DNA of 48,594 nt from an uncultured Collinsella sp. GTDB taxonomy: Bacteria > Actinomycetota > Coriobacteriia > Coriobacteriales > Coriobacteriaceae. The notes beneath the pieces were generated by a model, which saw nothing but the letters and a program-made list of their open reading frames with translations, did not search any database and had not been told where the DNA came from. How positions within the stretch are numbered: the first letter of the stretch is position 1; every line of letters starts with the position of its first letter. This document shows positions 1-8,805 of this stretch, in pieces. The position numbers and the translations under genes were made by a program. Where the stretch lies: NCBI GenBank assembly GCA_900541665.1, contig UQKV01000013.1, forward strand, positions 1-48,594, in the 5' to 3' direction.

Positions 1-59
1 GGCATCGACCTGCGACGATGCCCCCAACGTGGACACACATTTTGTCCTATAAGCCGCCG

Positions 60-698
60 TTAGAACTCGGCAAATTTGGGAGCGCCGACCTCGATCTCTT
101 CGCGCCCCGCCATAAGCTCGCGCATCTTGGCGCAAAATTGCTCCTGCTCCCCCGCTTTGAATACCAAGTGAAGTGTCACAGCATCCGCGTAATCGGTATC
201 CGAAACCTTGGCACCCGAATCCTGCGCCAAACGAAGCACCTGCTCATACTGCGGATAGGCCACATGCACGTCAACCGGCACGACGCTCGTCATCTCAACA
301 ATCTGCCTGGCCTCCTGAGCAGCTGCCACCGCCGCCTGCGTCGCGGCGGTATAGGCGCGCACCAAGCCGCCGGGCCCTAGCAGCGTACCGCCAAAATAGC
401 GCGTCACCACGCAGCAAACATTTTTGAGCCCCGCACCGCGCAGCACCTCGAGCGTCGGCATGCCGCTCGTGCGGCTCGGCTCACCGTCATCGCTCTGACG
501 CTCACGTCCATCGACCAAAATCCACGCGGGAACATTGTGCCGAGCGTCGTAATGACGTTTGCGAACCATCTCGATAAAGGCATTCGCCTCATCCTCGGAC
601 TCAATATGGACCAGCTGGGCAATAAACCGGCTCTTGCGGTCCACAAACTCGCCCGAAGCCTCAATATTCGATTGCAGAGTAAAATAGCTGTCCAACAA
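60..698 (-). CDS. yigZ: YigZ/IMPACT family protein
   Basis: A 212-residue protein of the YigZ/IMPACT family, which is linked to translation and stress control in other organisms; its molecular role in bacteria is not settled. The family core is visible: DDGEPSRTSGMP at about 70-81 and RYFGGTLLGPGGL at about 100-112. The length is typical of the two-domain bacterial form (IMPACT N-terminal plus small ferredoxin-like C-terminal domain). The start is a TTG, either at 698 or one codon later, behind a GAGGGG ribosome-binding site; no ATG fits better. It stands alone, transcribed away from rnpB. Family call is confident, function only at family level. Confidence 0.9.
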   Translation of the reverse strand: MLDSYFTLQSNIEASGEFVDRKSRFIAQLVHIESEDEANAFIEMVRKRHYDARHNVPAWILVDGRERQSDDGEPSRTSGMPTLEVLRGAGLKNVCCVVTRYFGGTLLGPGGLVRAYTAATQAAVAAAQEARQIVEMTSVVPVDVHVAYPQYEQVLRLAQDSGAKVSDTDYADAVTLHLVFKAGEQEQFCAKMRELMAGREEIEVGAPKFAEF

Positions 699-929
699 AG
701 CCCCTCAACAGAATAAAGCGCAGCAACAAACAGCCTCAATAATACGGCAAAGACAGCACCGTTGACCTCGCCAACAAGAACGGAAACGCCAATGATACCG
801 TCACCAACAGCGAGAACCCGTCAGCGCGAGCAAGGTGCCTTGAAAGACAAGGGCATTGACCTTATGGTCATGCCCGAAGACTTGAAAGGCAGATTGCCGC
901 GCTGACGGGTTCGCAGCGTCAACAAAGTG

Positions 930-1289
930 CTGAGTGGGCCGATAAGCCGGGTTCTGTCGTGAACGGTCATTTATCTTGTCTGCACGTTACCGTGCAGCTC
1001 CACGCACGCTACCCGAACGCGGACCGGGCCGGCCCATAGCGTTCCTATTCGCGCTTGCTCCGGATGGGGCTTGCCAAGCCGCCGTGTTGCCACGACGCTG
1101 GTGGTCTCTTACACCACCGTTTCAGCTTTTCCCTTTACGCCTTGCGGCGTAGGTGGGAGTCTTCTTTTCTGCGGCGCTTTCCGTCGGATCACTCCGCCCG
1201 GCCGTTAGCCGGCATCCCGCCCTCTGGAGCCCGGACTTTCCTCACGCGTGCTGCAAGCAGCACATCGCGCGACCGTCTGGCCCACTCAG
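930..1289 (-). ncRNA. rnpB: RNase P RNA, bacterial type A
   Basis: This is the catalytic RNA of ribonuclease P, which removes 5' leaders from tRNA precursors. On the minus strand the conserved GAGGAAAGTCCGGGCTCC block lies at about 1227-1244, and the 3' region contains the conserved ACAGAACCCGGCTTATCGGC stretch (about 937-956). The termini pair: CTGAGTGGGCC at the 5' end and its complement at the 3' end close helix P1. The length of about 360 nt fits the class. The exact ends are inferred from this terminal pairing. Confidence 0.95.
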
Positions 1290-1298
1290 CAGTGCAAG

Positions 1299-1325
1299 AG
1301 TGTAACACACCGTTGCCGCAGGCAA
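1299..1325 (-). promoter_or_regulatory. Putative rnpB promoter
   Basis: On the minus strand a TTGCCT (1325-1320) and a TACACT (1304-1299) are separated by 15 bp. A start about 7-9 nt downstream of the -10 box would coincide with the 5' end of the RNase P RNA predicted from P1 pairing. The spacer is short, so the -35 assignment is tentative. Confidence 0.4.
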
Positions 1326-1556
1326 CGGCACAACGCAAGCGCTCGACACGATAAACCAAGAACCACGCTATACAGTACAATAGGGTCGTCGATGGGCAAC
1401 GTCGTCAGTCGAGACGCGACCGCGCTCCGCACCCCTCCGTCTACTCGGTGCGTTCCCGCCTCCTCCCCGAGGCGGGATGTCGGCATTTTTTCATGCACCG
1501 ACAACCAAATAGCCTGTGGATAGCATGGGCAGCATCATGCATCTCGGCATCAAATG

Positions 1557-1592
1557 CAAAAAGGGACCCGTCCATTGCGGACGGATCCCTTA
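1557..1592 (-). terminator. Rho-independent terminator of rpsA
   Basis: On the minus strand an AAGGGATCCGTCCG arm pairs with CGGACGGGTCCCTT across a short loop and is followed directly by TTTTTGC. It begins 24 nt after the rpsA stop codon. One G-T pair interrupts an otherwise perfect stem. Confidence 0.85.
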
Positions 1593-1615
1593 AAACAAGT
1601 GATCGTCAAACCGAT

Positions 1616-2782
1616 TTACTCGGCGTCGGTCTCCTCGTCCTTCTTCTCGGAAGGAAGCGGGGTAACCTCGATCTCGACGCCCAGAGTCTCAGCAGCAGAC
1701 TTCATGGACAGGGAGATGCGACGACGGTCGAGGTCGATCTCCATGACCTTGACCTGAACCTTGTCGCCCACGTGGGTGACCTGAGAAGGCTGGTCGACGT
1801 GCTTGTTGGCCATCTCGGAGATGTGCACCAGGCCCTCGATGCCCTCGCCCAGGTCGACGAAAGCGCCGAACGGGACAAGCTTGGTCACAGTGCCCTCGAC
1901 GATAGCGCCGACGGGGTACTTCTTGACCAGTGCGCGCCACGGATCCTCGGTGGTCTGCTTGAGACCCAGGGAGATGCGCTCGCGGTTGAGATCGACGTCG
2001 AGAACCTCGACCTCGACCTCCTGGCCGACCTTGACAACCTCGGAAGGATGGTTGACGTGGTTCCAGGAGAGCTCGGAGATGTGGATGAGGCCGTCGATAC
2101 CGCCGAGGTCGACGAAGGCGCCGAAGTCGACGATGGAGGAAACGGTGCCCTGGAGACGCATACCAGACTTGAGCTTGGACAGGATCTCGGAGCGCTCGGC
2201 CTTACGGGACTCCTCGAGCACGACGCGACGGGAGAGGACAACGTTGTTGCGGTTGCGGTCCATCTCGATGACGCGAGCCTCGATGCGGGTGCCCATGTAG
2301 GAGGTGAGGTCCTTGACGCGACGGAGGTCGACGAGGGAAGCGGGCAGGAAGCCACGCAGGCCGATGTCGAGGATCAGGCCGCCCTTGACAACCTCGATAA
2401 CCTCGCCCTCGACGTTCTCGCCGGAGTTGAACTTCTCCTCGATGCGGTTCCAAGCACGCTCGTACTCGGCACGCTTCTTGGACAGGACCAGACGACCGTC
2501 CTTGTCCTCCTTCTGGAGAACCAGAGCCTCGATGGGATCACCGAGTGCAACGATGTCTGCAGGGTTAGCGTCCTTGCGGATGGACAGCTCGCGGACCGGG
2601 ATAACGCCCTCGGACTTGAATCCGATGTCAACGAGCACCTCGTCATGCTCGATCTTAACGACAGTGCCGTTAACGAGATCGCCCTCATCAAAGTCGGTAA
2701 TCGTACCGTCGATGAGGTTGTTCATCTCCTCCTCGTTGACATCGTCAAGAGAGAAAATGGACGAGTTCTGAATCTCACTCAA
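1616..2782 (-). CDS. rpsA: 30S ribosomal protein S1
   Basis: Ribosomal protein S1 helps the 30S subunit bind and unfold mRNA. The 388-residue protein has four S1 (OB-fold) domains at about 35-104, 122-187, 206-275 and 291-361; the last two show the GAFVDLG and GLVHISE-type signatures. Actinobacterial S1 normally has four domains rather than the six of Enterobacteria, so the length is normal. An acidic N-terminal lead (about 30 residues) and an acidic tail (KKDEETDAE) flank the domains. The ATG at 2782 follows a GAAAGGGG ribosome-binding site. It is monocistronic and ends at a strong terminator. Confidence 0.96.
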   Translation of the reverse strand: MSEIQNSSIFSLDDVNEEEMNNLIDGTITDFDEGDLVNGTVVKIEHDEVLVDIGFKSEGVIPVRELSIRKDANPADIVALGDPIEALVLQKEDKDGRLVLSKKRAEYERAWNRIEEKFNSGENVEGEVIEVVKGGLILDIGLRGFLPASLVDLRRVKDLTSYMGTRIEARVIEMDRNRNNVVLSRRVVLEESRKAERSEILSKLKSGMRLQGTVSSIVDFGAFVDLGGIDGLIHISELSWNHVNHPSEVVKVGQEVEVEVLDVDLNRERISLGLKQTTEDPWRALVKKYPVGAIVEGTVTKLVPFGAFVDLGEGIEGLVHISEMANKHVDQPSQVTHVGDKVQVKVMEIDLDRRRISLSMKSAAETLGVEIEVTPLPSEKKDEETDAE

Positions 2783-3097
2783 AGGTGGACCCCTTTCGAA
2801 CTACGGGGCCCCGATTGCTAGGACCTACAGAAGGGTGCGACAAGCACACAACGTTTAGGAACACTCGGGAGCCGACAGATACTAATGTGACGCTTATGCA
2901 ATCACGTTCGTATAGGTTACGGGGAAATGGGTTCGATTTCAAGCGTGAACTGCGATTTTTTACTCGTGTGGAGACTTTTTCGTAATCTTATGAACACACG
3001 TCTCCGCAACTTGACGATAACCAGCCAGGCATTCGGCTTTGGGGTAAAGTATCCGGAGCCAACGATTCTAGATCGATTTTTCGAGAAAGGTGCCCGC
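2783..3097. other. Intergenic region between divergent rpsA and HAD gene
   Basis: 315 bp with no convincing gene. It should hold the rpsA promoter (minus) and the HAD phosphatase promoter (plus). A TTGACG at 3011-3016 and TAAAGT at 3045-3050 on the plus strand are too far apart (28 bp) to be called a promoter pair. The A+T-rich part around 2940-3000 is the likely promoter zone. Confidence 0.4.
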
Positions 3098-3856
3098 GTG
3101 CTCAAAGCAGTCGTTTTCGATATGGACGAGACGCTTCTCAGCATCAACCTCAACGCGTTCATCCTTCGCTATTTTAAGGATGTCTCTTCGATGCTCGCGG
3201 ATATCGGGCGCCGCAGCCGCGGTGGCACGATGGCGCGCCTCGGCACCATCCTGGTCGACCTAAACGCCAATCGCCGCAGCGGCACGGACAACCGCACCAA
3301 TCTTGAGTTTTACCAAGAAGAGGTCGAGCGCCGATGCGGGATCCGCCTCTCCGATCCCCTCATCTACGAGGCGTTTACCTACTATGACCGCGAAGTTCTT
3401 CCGTACAAGAACGACGATGTCATTAACGCCCACGCCATGCCGGGTGCACACGCCGCGCTCCAGGCCGTACAGGACGCAGGGCTGCGTTGCGCGCTCTTTA
3501 CCAACCCCAGCTTTCCCCAGGGGGCCATCGAGTGCCGCATGGGTTGGGGCGACCTGGCCGACGCTCCCTTTGAGCTCGTCACGCACATGGGAAACACCAC
3601 CCGCTGCAAGCCCGATGCCACCTACTATCTAGAGCAGCTTCAGGTGATGGGGCTCGAGCCGCACGAGGTCCTTATGGTGGGCAACGATCCCAAACGCGAC
3701 TTCCCGTCCCCCGATTGCGGCATCCAAACCGCCTTTGTGGGCCAAGGTAAGCCCAGCCGAGCCACCTGGCGCGGAACCATGGAAGACTTCGCCCGCGACT
3801 TTAACGCCGTAGTAGAAGCCTTCTACGAACACCAAATAGCCAACGAACTGTCCTAG
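3098..3856 (+). CDS. HAD-superfamily hydrolase
   Basis: A 252-residue haloacid dehalogenase-type phosphatase. Motif I is FDMDETLL (nucleophile D8, acid D10), motif II is the LFTNPS segment, and the metal-binding motif IV is VGNDPKRDF. A helical cap lies between motifs I and II, as in subfamily I enzymes. The substrate cannot be told from sequence. The open frame extends upstream to 2927, but the GTG at 3098 sits 7 nt behind GAGAAAGG and gives a protein beginning directly at the HAD core, so it is chosen. Its TAG stop overlaps the stop of the convergent cyuA-like gene in a shared CTAG. Confidence 0.87.
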   Translation: MLKAVVFDMDETLLSINLNAFILRYFKDVSSMLADIGRRSRGGTMARLGTILVDLNANRRSGTDNRTNLEFYQEEVERRCGIRLSDPLIYEAFTYYDREVLPYKNDDVINAHAMPGAHAALQAVQDAGLRCALFTNPSFPQGAIECRMGWGDLADAPFELVTHMGNTTRCKPDATYYLEQLQVMGLEPHEVLMVGNDPKRDFPSPDCGIQTAFVGQGKPSRATWRGTMEDFARDFNAVVEAFYEHQIANELS

Positions 3857-5172
3857 CACACTTGGGTTTTGCCGATCATGATGTTGAGGATCTCGACGTC
3901 AGTATCTTTCATACCCACACGGCCCACGTAGCCCATGCTGGCGATTGTCTGCTCAACGGTATCCTGGATCAGGCCCTCGCCGGCGCGGAAGCCGCGACCC
4001 TGCATGGCCATATCATGGCCCAGAATCGCCGCATCGACGGCAGCCGAGATCTTGGCGGCACAGCTCGCCTTGGCGCCGTCGCACACGATGCCGCCCACGT
4101 TACCGAGCGTATTCGAGACCGTCGCGCCAATCTGCTCGCGCGTGCCACCGCACAGCCAGGTAATCGCAGCGCCGGCGCCGCACGCAGCGCAAATAGCACC
4201 GCAAAACGCCGAGAGCGCACCAATATAGCTCTTGATATGCACGGCGATAAGATCGGACAGCATCACGGCGCGCACCAGGCGCTCGTGGTCGCAACGCAGG
4301 TACTCGGCATACTCCATGACGGGCAATGCGCAGGTAATGCCCTGATTGCCCGAGCCGCACACAATGGCGACCGGCAGCGCGCAGCCGTTCATGCGAGCGT
4401 CGGATCCGGCGGCCGCACGGGCACGGGCACGGCAGGCGACGTCATCGGCACGAGCGCCCAGCAGCGTACGACCCACCTCGGCGCCCCAAGCGTGCGCAAG
4501 GCCCTCGGCACTGATTGCGCCATTCAGCTCAATCTGACGCTCAACGGCAGCGCGGGCGTCCTCAATGTCACCGTCCTCGATAAAGTCGATGATGGTCTCA
4601 ATCGACATGGGCGTATCGGCGTTATCTGCCGCCCGCTCGGCCACGACGCGCTCGGCGCAGGCGGCACACTCCCCCGCCGACTTGCCGCACACCGGAATAC
4701 CGTCGAGGGTATGGCACGTGACATTGGTGTGGTGGTCGGTAATCTCGACGACCGCGGTATGGCCCCCGGCCGTCGCAGTCACCTTGATGTAGAGGTTGGG
4801 CACACCCTCGACAAGCGACACATCGCAGTAGCCGGCGTCGGCGAGGAGCTCGGTCACGCGAGCACGGTCTTCATCGTCAACGCTCTCGAGCACCTCGAGA
4901 GCGCTCTTAGCGTCGCCGCCCACGGCACCCAGCACGGCCGCGGCTTCAATACCGTGCATGCCGCCCGAGTTGGGCACGGTCACGCTCTTAACGTTCTTGA
5001 TGATGTTGCCCGAGCATGCAACATCCATATGATCGGGTTCGCAACCGAGCGTCTGACTCGCCAGCGCCGCCGCATAGGCAACGGCAATGGGCTCGGTGCA
5101 GCCGAGTGCACAGACAAGTTCGCGGTTCAAAACATCGCAAAACGCGGCATCACGGATGGAATCGGTAGGCAT
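3853..5172 (-). CDS. cyuA: L-cysteine desulfidase / serine dehydratase alpha family (CyuA/UPF0597)
   Basis: A 439-residue member of the CyuA/YhaM (UPF0597) family, iron-sulfur enzymes that degrade L-cysteine to pyruvate, ammonia and sulfide. Family marks include CALGCTEPIAVAYA near the N terminus, CSGNIIKNVKSV, CGSGNQG and TLGNVGGIVCDGAK; conserved cysteines in these blocks could hold the cluster. Length is typical. The ATG at 5172 follows AGGAGATACCT. The gene is monocistronic, divergent from rpiB and convergent with the HAD gene. Sulfide production from cysteine would suit an anaerobic gut bacterium (inference). Confidence 0.88.
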   Translation of the reverse strand: MPTDSIRDAAFCDVLNRELVCALGCTEPIAVAYAAALASQTLGCEPDHMDVACSGNIIKNVKSVTVPNSGGMHGIEAAAVLGAVGGDAKSALEVLESVDDEDRARVTELLADAGYCDVSLVEGVPNLYIKVTATAGGHTAVVEITDHHTNVTCHTLDGIPVCGKSAGECAACAERVVAERAADNADTPMSIETIIDFIEDGDIEDARAAVERQIELNGAISAEGLAHAWGAEVGRTLLGARADDVACRARARAAAGSDARMNGCALPVAIVCGSGNQGITCALPVMEYAEYLRCDHERLVRAVMLSDLIAVHIKSYIGALSAFCGAICAACGAGAAITWLCGGTREQIGATVSNTLGNVGGIVCDGAKASCAAKISAAVDAAILGHDMAMQGRGFRAGEGLIQDTVEQTIASMGYVGRVGMKDTDVEILNIMIGKTQVC

Positions 5173-5443
5173 AGGTATCTCCTGCTTGCATAACGGGCTG
5201 GGCTCTCAAGAATGGTTAGTTCCTTTATTTGATAACAATGCATCAAAAACCGCAACCATGGTTCCGGCGGACGGCGCTCGAGCACAAATTGGTGGCATTA
5301 TTCATGTGAAGCCGATCTTGTTGCCTGCTAAAGCGTTTGACCAAAAAACGCTCGAGCGTTTACGCAAAAGTCGCGCTATCATGCAGTCGAACGCGGTAAA
5401 CACCTTTAGCATTTGCGCCGCACAGACCAGAGAGGAACCATCC

Positions 5444-5911
5444 ATGAAGATCGGTATCGGTAACGACCACGCCGCCGTCGAGCTCAAGAACATCATCTCC
5501 GAGCACCTGAAGGAGCGCGGCTGCGAGGTCGTGAACTTTGGCACCGACACCTCCGAGAGCTTTGACTACCCCATCGCCGGCTACAAGGTGGGTAAGGCCG
5601 TTGCCAACGGCGACGTCGACCTGGGCATCCTCATCTGTGGCACCGGTGTCGGGATTAGCCTGGCTGCCAACAAGGTCGAGGGCGTACGCGCCGTCGTGTG
5701 CTCCGAGCCCTTCAGCGCCAAGCTCTCTCGCATGCACAACAATACCAACGTGCTCGCCTTTGGCGCCCGAGTCGTTGGCTCCGAGCTCGCCAAGATGATT
5801 GTCGACGAGTGGCTCGACGCCGAGTTTGAGGGCGGTCGTCACGAGCGTCGCGTTAACCTCCTCAACGAGATCGACCACACGCGCGGCCTCAAGGTCGTCG
5901 ATGAGGCCTAA
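5444..5911 (+). CDS. rpiB: Ribose-5-phosphate isomerase B
   Basis: RpiB interconverts ribulose 5-phosphate and ribose 5-phosphate in the pentose phosphate pathway. The 155-residue protein has the LacAB/RpiB fold: GNDHAA at 6-11, the catalytic-cysteine loop ICGTGVG (C65), and RMHNNTN with H98. The open frame begins further upstream, but the ATG at 5444 is preceded by AGAGAGGAACC and matches family N termini. It is a single gene followed by a strong terminator. Confidence 0.95.
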   Translation: MKIGIGNDHAAVELKNIISEHLKERGCEVVNFGTDTSESFDYPIAGYKVGKAVANGDVDLGILICGTGVGISLAANKVEGVRAVVCSEPFSAKLSRMHNNTNVLAFGARVVGSELAKMIVDEWLDAEFEGGRHERRVNLLNEIDHTRGLKVVDEA

Positions 5912-5938
5912 ACCGCTCAGTGCCACAAGCTAACAGCA

Positions 5939-5977
5939 GGGGCCCGCTCGGAACTTATGACCGAGCGGGCCCCTTCA
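5939..5977 (+). terminator. Rho-independent terminator of rpiB
   Basis: A 13-bp perfect stem, GGGGCCCGCTCGG with CCGAGCGGGCCCC, around a 9-nt loop, followed by a short TTCAT tract, 27 nt after the rpiB stop. The U-tract is weak but the stem is very strong. Confidence 0.75.
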
Positions 5978-5985
5978 TAGGTTTT

Positions 5986-6022
5986 GGTATAAAAGAGCGC
6001 CGCGGATGGAGTTCCGCGGCGC
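5986..6022 (-). terminator. Rho-independent terminator of ndk
   Basis: On the minus strand GCGCCGCGGA pairs with TCCGCGGCGC and is followed by TCTTTTATACC. It lies about 40 nt after the ndk stop and back to back with the rpiB terminator. Confidence 0.8.
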
Positions 6023-6062
6023 CCAAGCCACACGCTAACAGCTTTAAGGAGTCAAAGCTGGT

Positions 6063-6467
6063 TTAGCCAAAGAAGCGCTTGATCTCAATCTCGGCGTTCT
6101 CCAGGCAGTCGGAGCCGTGGATCACGTTGGCGTTGACATCGACGGCAAAGTCGCCGCGGATGGTACCAGGAGCAGCGTCAAGCGGATTAGTAGCGCCCAT
6201 GAGGGTGCGCATCTTAGCAACAGCGGAGAGACCGGAAACGACCATCTTGACGACCGGACCGCTCGTCATAAAGTCACAGAGACCGCCAAAGAAGGGCTTG
6301 TCGGCCAGATGGGCGTAGTGCTCCTCGACGGTAGCGCGCTCGAGCGTGGTCATCTCCATGCGCTCGATGACAAGGCCGCTGCGCTCGATGCGAGCAACAA
6401 TCTCGCCGATCTTGCGGTCGCGCACGGCGTCGGGCTTAATCATGATGAAGGTCTTCTCGATAGCCAT
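6063..6467 (-). CDS. ndk: Nucleoside diphosphate kinase
   Basis: Transfers the gamma-phosphate of ATP to nucleoside diphosphates through a phosphohistidine. The 134-residue protein is full family length. FIMIKPDAV opens the fold and the active-site motif NVIHGSD places the catalytic histidine at H117. The frame is open for 14 more codons upstream, but the ATG at 6467 has an AAAGG ribosome-binding site and matches the family N terminus. It is monocistronic and converges on rpiB across two terminators. Confidence 0.96.
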   Translation of the reverse strand: MAIEKTFIMIKPDAVRDRKIGEIVARIERSGLVIERMEMTTLERATVEEHYAHLADKPFFGGLCDFMTSGPVVKMVVSGLSAVAKMRTLMGATNPLDAAPGTIRGDFAVDVNANVIHGSDCLENAEIEIKRFFG

Positions 6468-6852
6468 AAGGTAGCCTTTCAAGTAGGTTCGCGCGTGCCC
6501 AAGTCCCATTCCGGCACCCGCCTGGACTGCATCGTAACAGAGTTTTAGCTGCAGTTAAACAAAAAGCTGTTTATTGAAACGTTGCAATTTATTAAAGCGC
6601 TCCATATGTGTCACTTCTGTTTCGAAGCTCGATTAGAGTACCATCCTGCTGCCCATCAACCGCATCGAGCAGAGCAGACGGTCGGTTGCCGCCCGCGAAC
6701 GTACCCCCTTCACAACCTGCCCAAAGGTCCTACAGAACTTCTCGACAAGCCCCTCCCCCATAGCAACAAAATACGGACGCCCACATCAGCAGACGCCCGT
6801 AAAGCAAAAAATGATTCCTCAATAAATGGCAAAAACGGCTTCGGCCAAACCC
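6468..6852. other. Intergenic region ndk to argH
   Basis: 385 bp upstream of ndk and downstream of argH. No gene or clear terminator is seen. Two direct GACGCCC copies about 17 bp apart sit at about 6777-6800, and a short stem with TTTTT (minus strand, about 6833-6848) lies just after argH, too weak to call a terminator. Confidence 0.4.
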
Positions 6853-8283
6853 TTACTTTACCCCGTGGCCCATCTCGACGACCTTGGTCAGCGATCCAAA
6901 CACGCCCTCGTCGGCCACGAGCTGTGCCTCGGCGCGCTCAAGCTGCACGGCAACGGCGGCAGGGGCGGTACCGCCCTCGGTCGTACGCGCGGCGACAATT
7001 GAGGGGATGTCGAGCGCCTCGGTAATGTCGTGCTCAAAGAGCGGGCTTGCCTCCTGGAACACCTCAAACGGCAGGTCCTCAAGATTGCAGCCACGCTTCT
7101 CACACATCAGGACCAGATGGCCCACCACGGCATGTGCCTCGCGGAACGGCAGACCACGCTTAGCCAGGTAATCGGCAACATCGGTAGCGGCAAGGTGCCC
7201 CACGCCACACTCGCGCGCCATGGCATCCTCGTTGACGGTCCAGGTCGAAATCATACCGGCCATAACGGACAGGCACTGCATGAGCGTATGGGCGGTATCG
7301 AGCGCACCCTCCTTGTCCTCCTGCAAGTCTTTGTTATAGGCGAGCGGCAAGCCCTTCATGGTCACGAGCAGCTGCACCAGGTTGCCATAGACTCGGCCGC
7401 TCTTGCCGCGGATAAGCTCGGCAAAGTCGGGGTTCTTCTTCTGAGGCATGATAGACGAGCCGGTGGAGTACGAGTCGGAAAGCGTGATAAAGCCAAATTC
7501 GGAGCTCGACCACAGCACGATCTCCTCGGAAAGACGCGACAGGTGCATGGCCATGACGGAGCCGGCGTAATGCAGATCGAGCAGGAAATCGCGGTCGGAA
7601 ACCGCATCGAGCGAGTTGGGAATCACGCCCGCAAAGCCAAGCTCGGCAGCCGTCATCTGACGATCGAGCGGATAGCTCGTACCGGCAAGCGCGGCAGCAC
7701 CCAACGGGCAGTTGTCGGCGGCATCAAAGGCGGCCTTCAGGCGCGTAAAGTCGCGCGCGAACATCCAGGAATACGCCAGCAGATGATGCGACAGCAGCAC
7801 GGGCTGAGCGTGCTGCATGTGCGTGTAGCCCGGCAGAATCACCTTGTCGTACTTCTTAGCCGCATCCACCAGCACATGGCGCAGCTCAAGATTGGCCCCC
7901 ATGAGCTCCTTGGCCAGCGCCTTGACGCCCAGGCGTGTGTCGGTCGCCACCTGGTCGTTGCGCGAACGCCCGGTATGCAAGCGCTTACCGGCCTCGCCGA
8001 TGCGACGCGTCAGCTCGCTCTCGATGGACATATGAATGTCTTCGTCGTTGATGTCGAAGGTGAAGTTGCCGGCATCGATATCCTGTTCGATTCCGGTCAG
8101 GCCCTTGGCAATCGCCTGCTCGTCCTCGGCACTGATGATGCCCTGAGCCGCCAGCATTTTGGCATGCGCCTTAGAGCCGGCGATATCCTGCTTATAGAGA
8201 TGTTTGTCGACCGGCAGCGACGCGCCAAACTCCTGCGTGACCTCGGCCACGCCTGCCTCAAAACGACCGCCCCAAAGAGCCAT
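6853..8283 (-). CDS. argH: Argininosuccinate lyase
   Basis: Last step of arginine biosynthesis: argininosuccinate to arginine plus fumarate. The 476-residue protein carries the fumarase/aspartase-superfamily signature GSSIMPQKKNP (275-285; S276 region is the catalytic loop), TGRSRNDQVATD (104-115) and GYTHMQHAQPV (152-162). The frame extends upstream, but MALWGGRF at 8283 is the conserved N terminus and follows GAGAAAGGGG. It lies downstream of argG on the same strand with about 520 bp between, so the two may be separate units of one pathway cluster. Confidence 0.96.
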   Translation of the reverse strand: MALWGGRFEAGVAEVTQEFGASLPVDKHLYKQDIAGSKAHAKMLAAQGIISAEDEQAIAKGLTGIEQDIDAGNFTFDINDEDIHMSIESELTRRIGEAGKRLHTGRSRNDQVATDTRLGVKALAKELMGANLELRHVLVDAAKKYDKVILPGYTHMQHAQPVLLSHHLLAYSWMFARDFTRLKAAFDAADNCPLGAAALAGTSYPLDRQMTAAELGFAGVIPNSLDAVSDRDFLLDLHYAGSVMAMHLSRLSEEIVLWSSSEFGFITLSDSYSTGSSIMPQKKNPDFAELIRGKSGRVYGNLVQLLVTMKGLPLAYNKDLQEDKEGALDTAHTLMQCLSVMAGMISTWTVNEDAMARECGVGHLAATDVADYLAKRGLPFREAHAVVGHLVLMCEKRGCNLEDLPFEVFQEASPLFEHDITEALDIPSIVAARTTEGGTAPAAVAVQLERAEAQLVADEGVFGSLTKVVEMGHGVK

Positions 8284-8401
8284 GGAACCGTCCCCTTTCT
8301 CCAAATACCAAAACAAGCGCCCAAAGCAATGCGCCATATCGCTAAAGCGATTTTTCAACCGCTAGTTTTACACATTCCCCACCGTGTGCGGAGCCATGTA
8401 G

Positions 8402-8572
8402 CTAATTTGCAAAGAAGTGACGCGCCATGCACTTGGCGCCCAACGTCTCCCTCCGGATGTTGCCCTGCGAACCATCGATCCAGGCCTTCAGGCTCATAGG
8501 GACGTCCTCGACCCTTGCAGCATCGAACTCGGGCGCGAGGGCAAGTAAAGCATGCGCAATAGCATTGAACAT
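8402..8572 (-). CDS. Possible small protein (56 aa) between argG and argH
   Basis: A 56-codon open frame beginning MFNAIAHALLALAP and ending ARHFFAN. The ATG at 8572 has a clear GAGGAG ribosome-binding site 8 nt upstream (8581-8586), which is the main support. It starts after the argG terminator hairpin and ends about 120 nt before argH, on the same strand. No family is recognised; residues are mixed, with no clear membrane segment and no zinc motif. It could be a real small gene or a chance frame. Confidence 0.4.
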   Translation of the reverse strand: MFNAIAHALLALAPEFDAARVEDVPMSLKAWIDGSQGNIRRETLGAKCMARHFFAN

Positions 8573-8622
8573 AATGGATACTCCTCATATATATAGGCGC
8601 AGAGCCGCCAAATTGATAGAAG

Positions 8623-8652
8623 GAGCCCCGCCGGACAACCCCGGCGGGGCTC
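8623..8652 (-). terminator. Hairpin, probable argG terminator
   Basis: GAGCCCCGCCGG and CCGGCGGGGCTC form a 12-bp perfect stem with a 6-nt loop. On the minus strand the 3' flank is CTTCTATC, so the U-tract is poor. It lies about 150 nt past the argG stop and upstream of the 56-codon frame. Confidence 0.55.
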
Positions 8653-8805
8653 GGACTCAGCCGCAGACGCGGCATCATATATGCGGGCGGAACGTAGGGG
8701 CCACCGATGTTAAGAAGTGTCAGCAAGCATAACGAAAGGTAGGGACCCCGTGCGCCCGTTATGTATCACGCGGATGGGCCGCGCGGATACCAAGGGAAGG
8801 AGGCG

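Noticed and set aside
1455..1491. Hairpin CCCGCCTC/GAGGCGGG with a T6 tract on the plus strand
   Set aside because: The T-tract is nine bases past the stem and no plus-strand gene precedes it; function unclear, so not called a terminator.
1448..2821. 457-codon plus-strand frame opposite rpsA, and similar long frames opposite cyuA, argH, argG, polA, the M18 gene and the coat gene
   Set aside because: All are antisense shadows of strongly identified genes in a high-GC genome.
2925..2965. GGTTCGATTTC resembling a tRNA T-loop
   Set aside because: No acceptor stem or anticodon arm can be formed; no tRNA seen anywhere in the window.
3011..3050. TTGACG / TAAAGT pair ahead of the HAD gene
   Set aside because: 28-bp spacing is too long for a sigma70-type promoter.
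8355..8726. 123-codon minus-strand frame between argG and argH
   Set aside because: It reads through the terminator hairpin, has no ribosome-binding site and conflicts with the better supported 56-codon frame.
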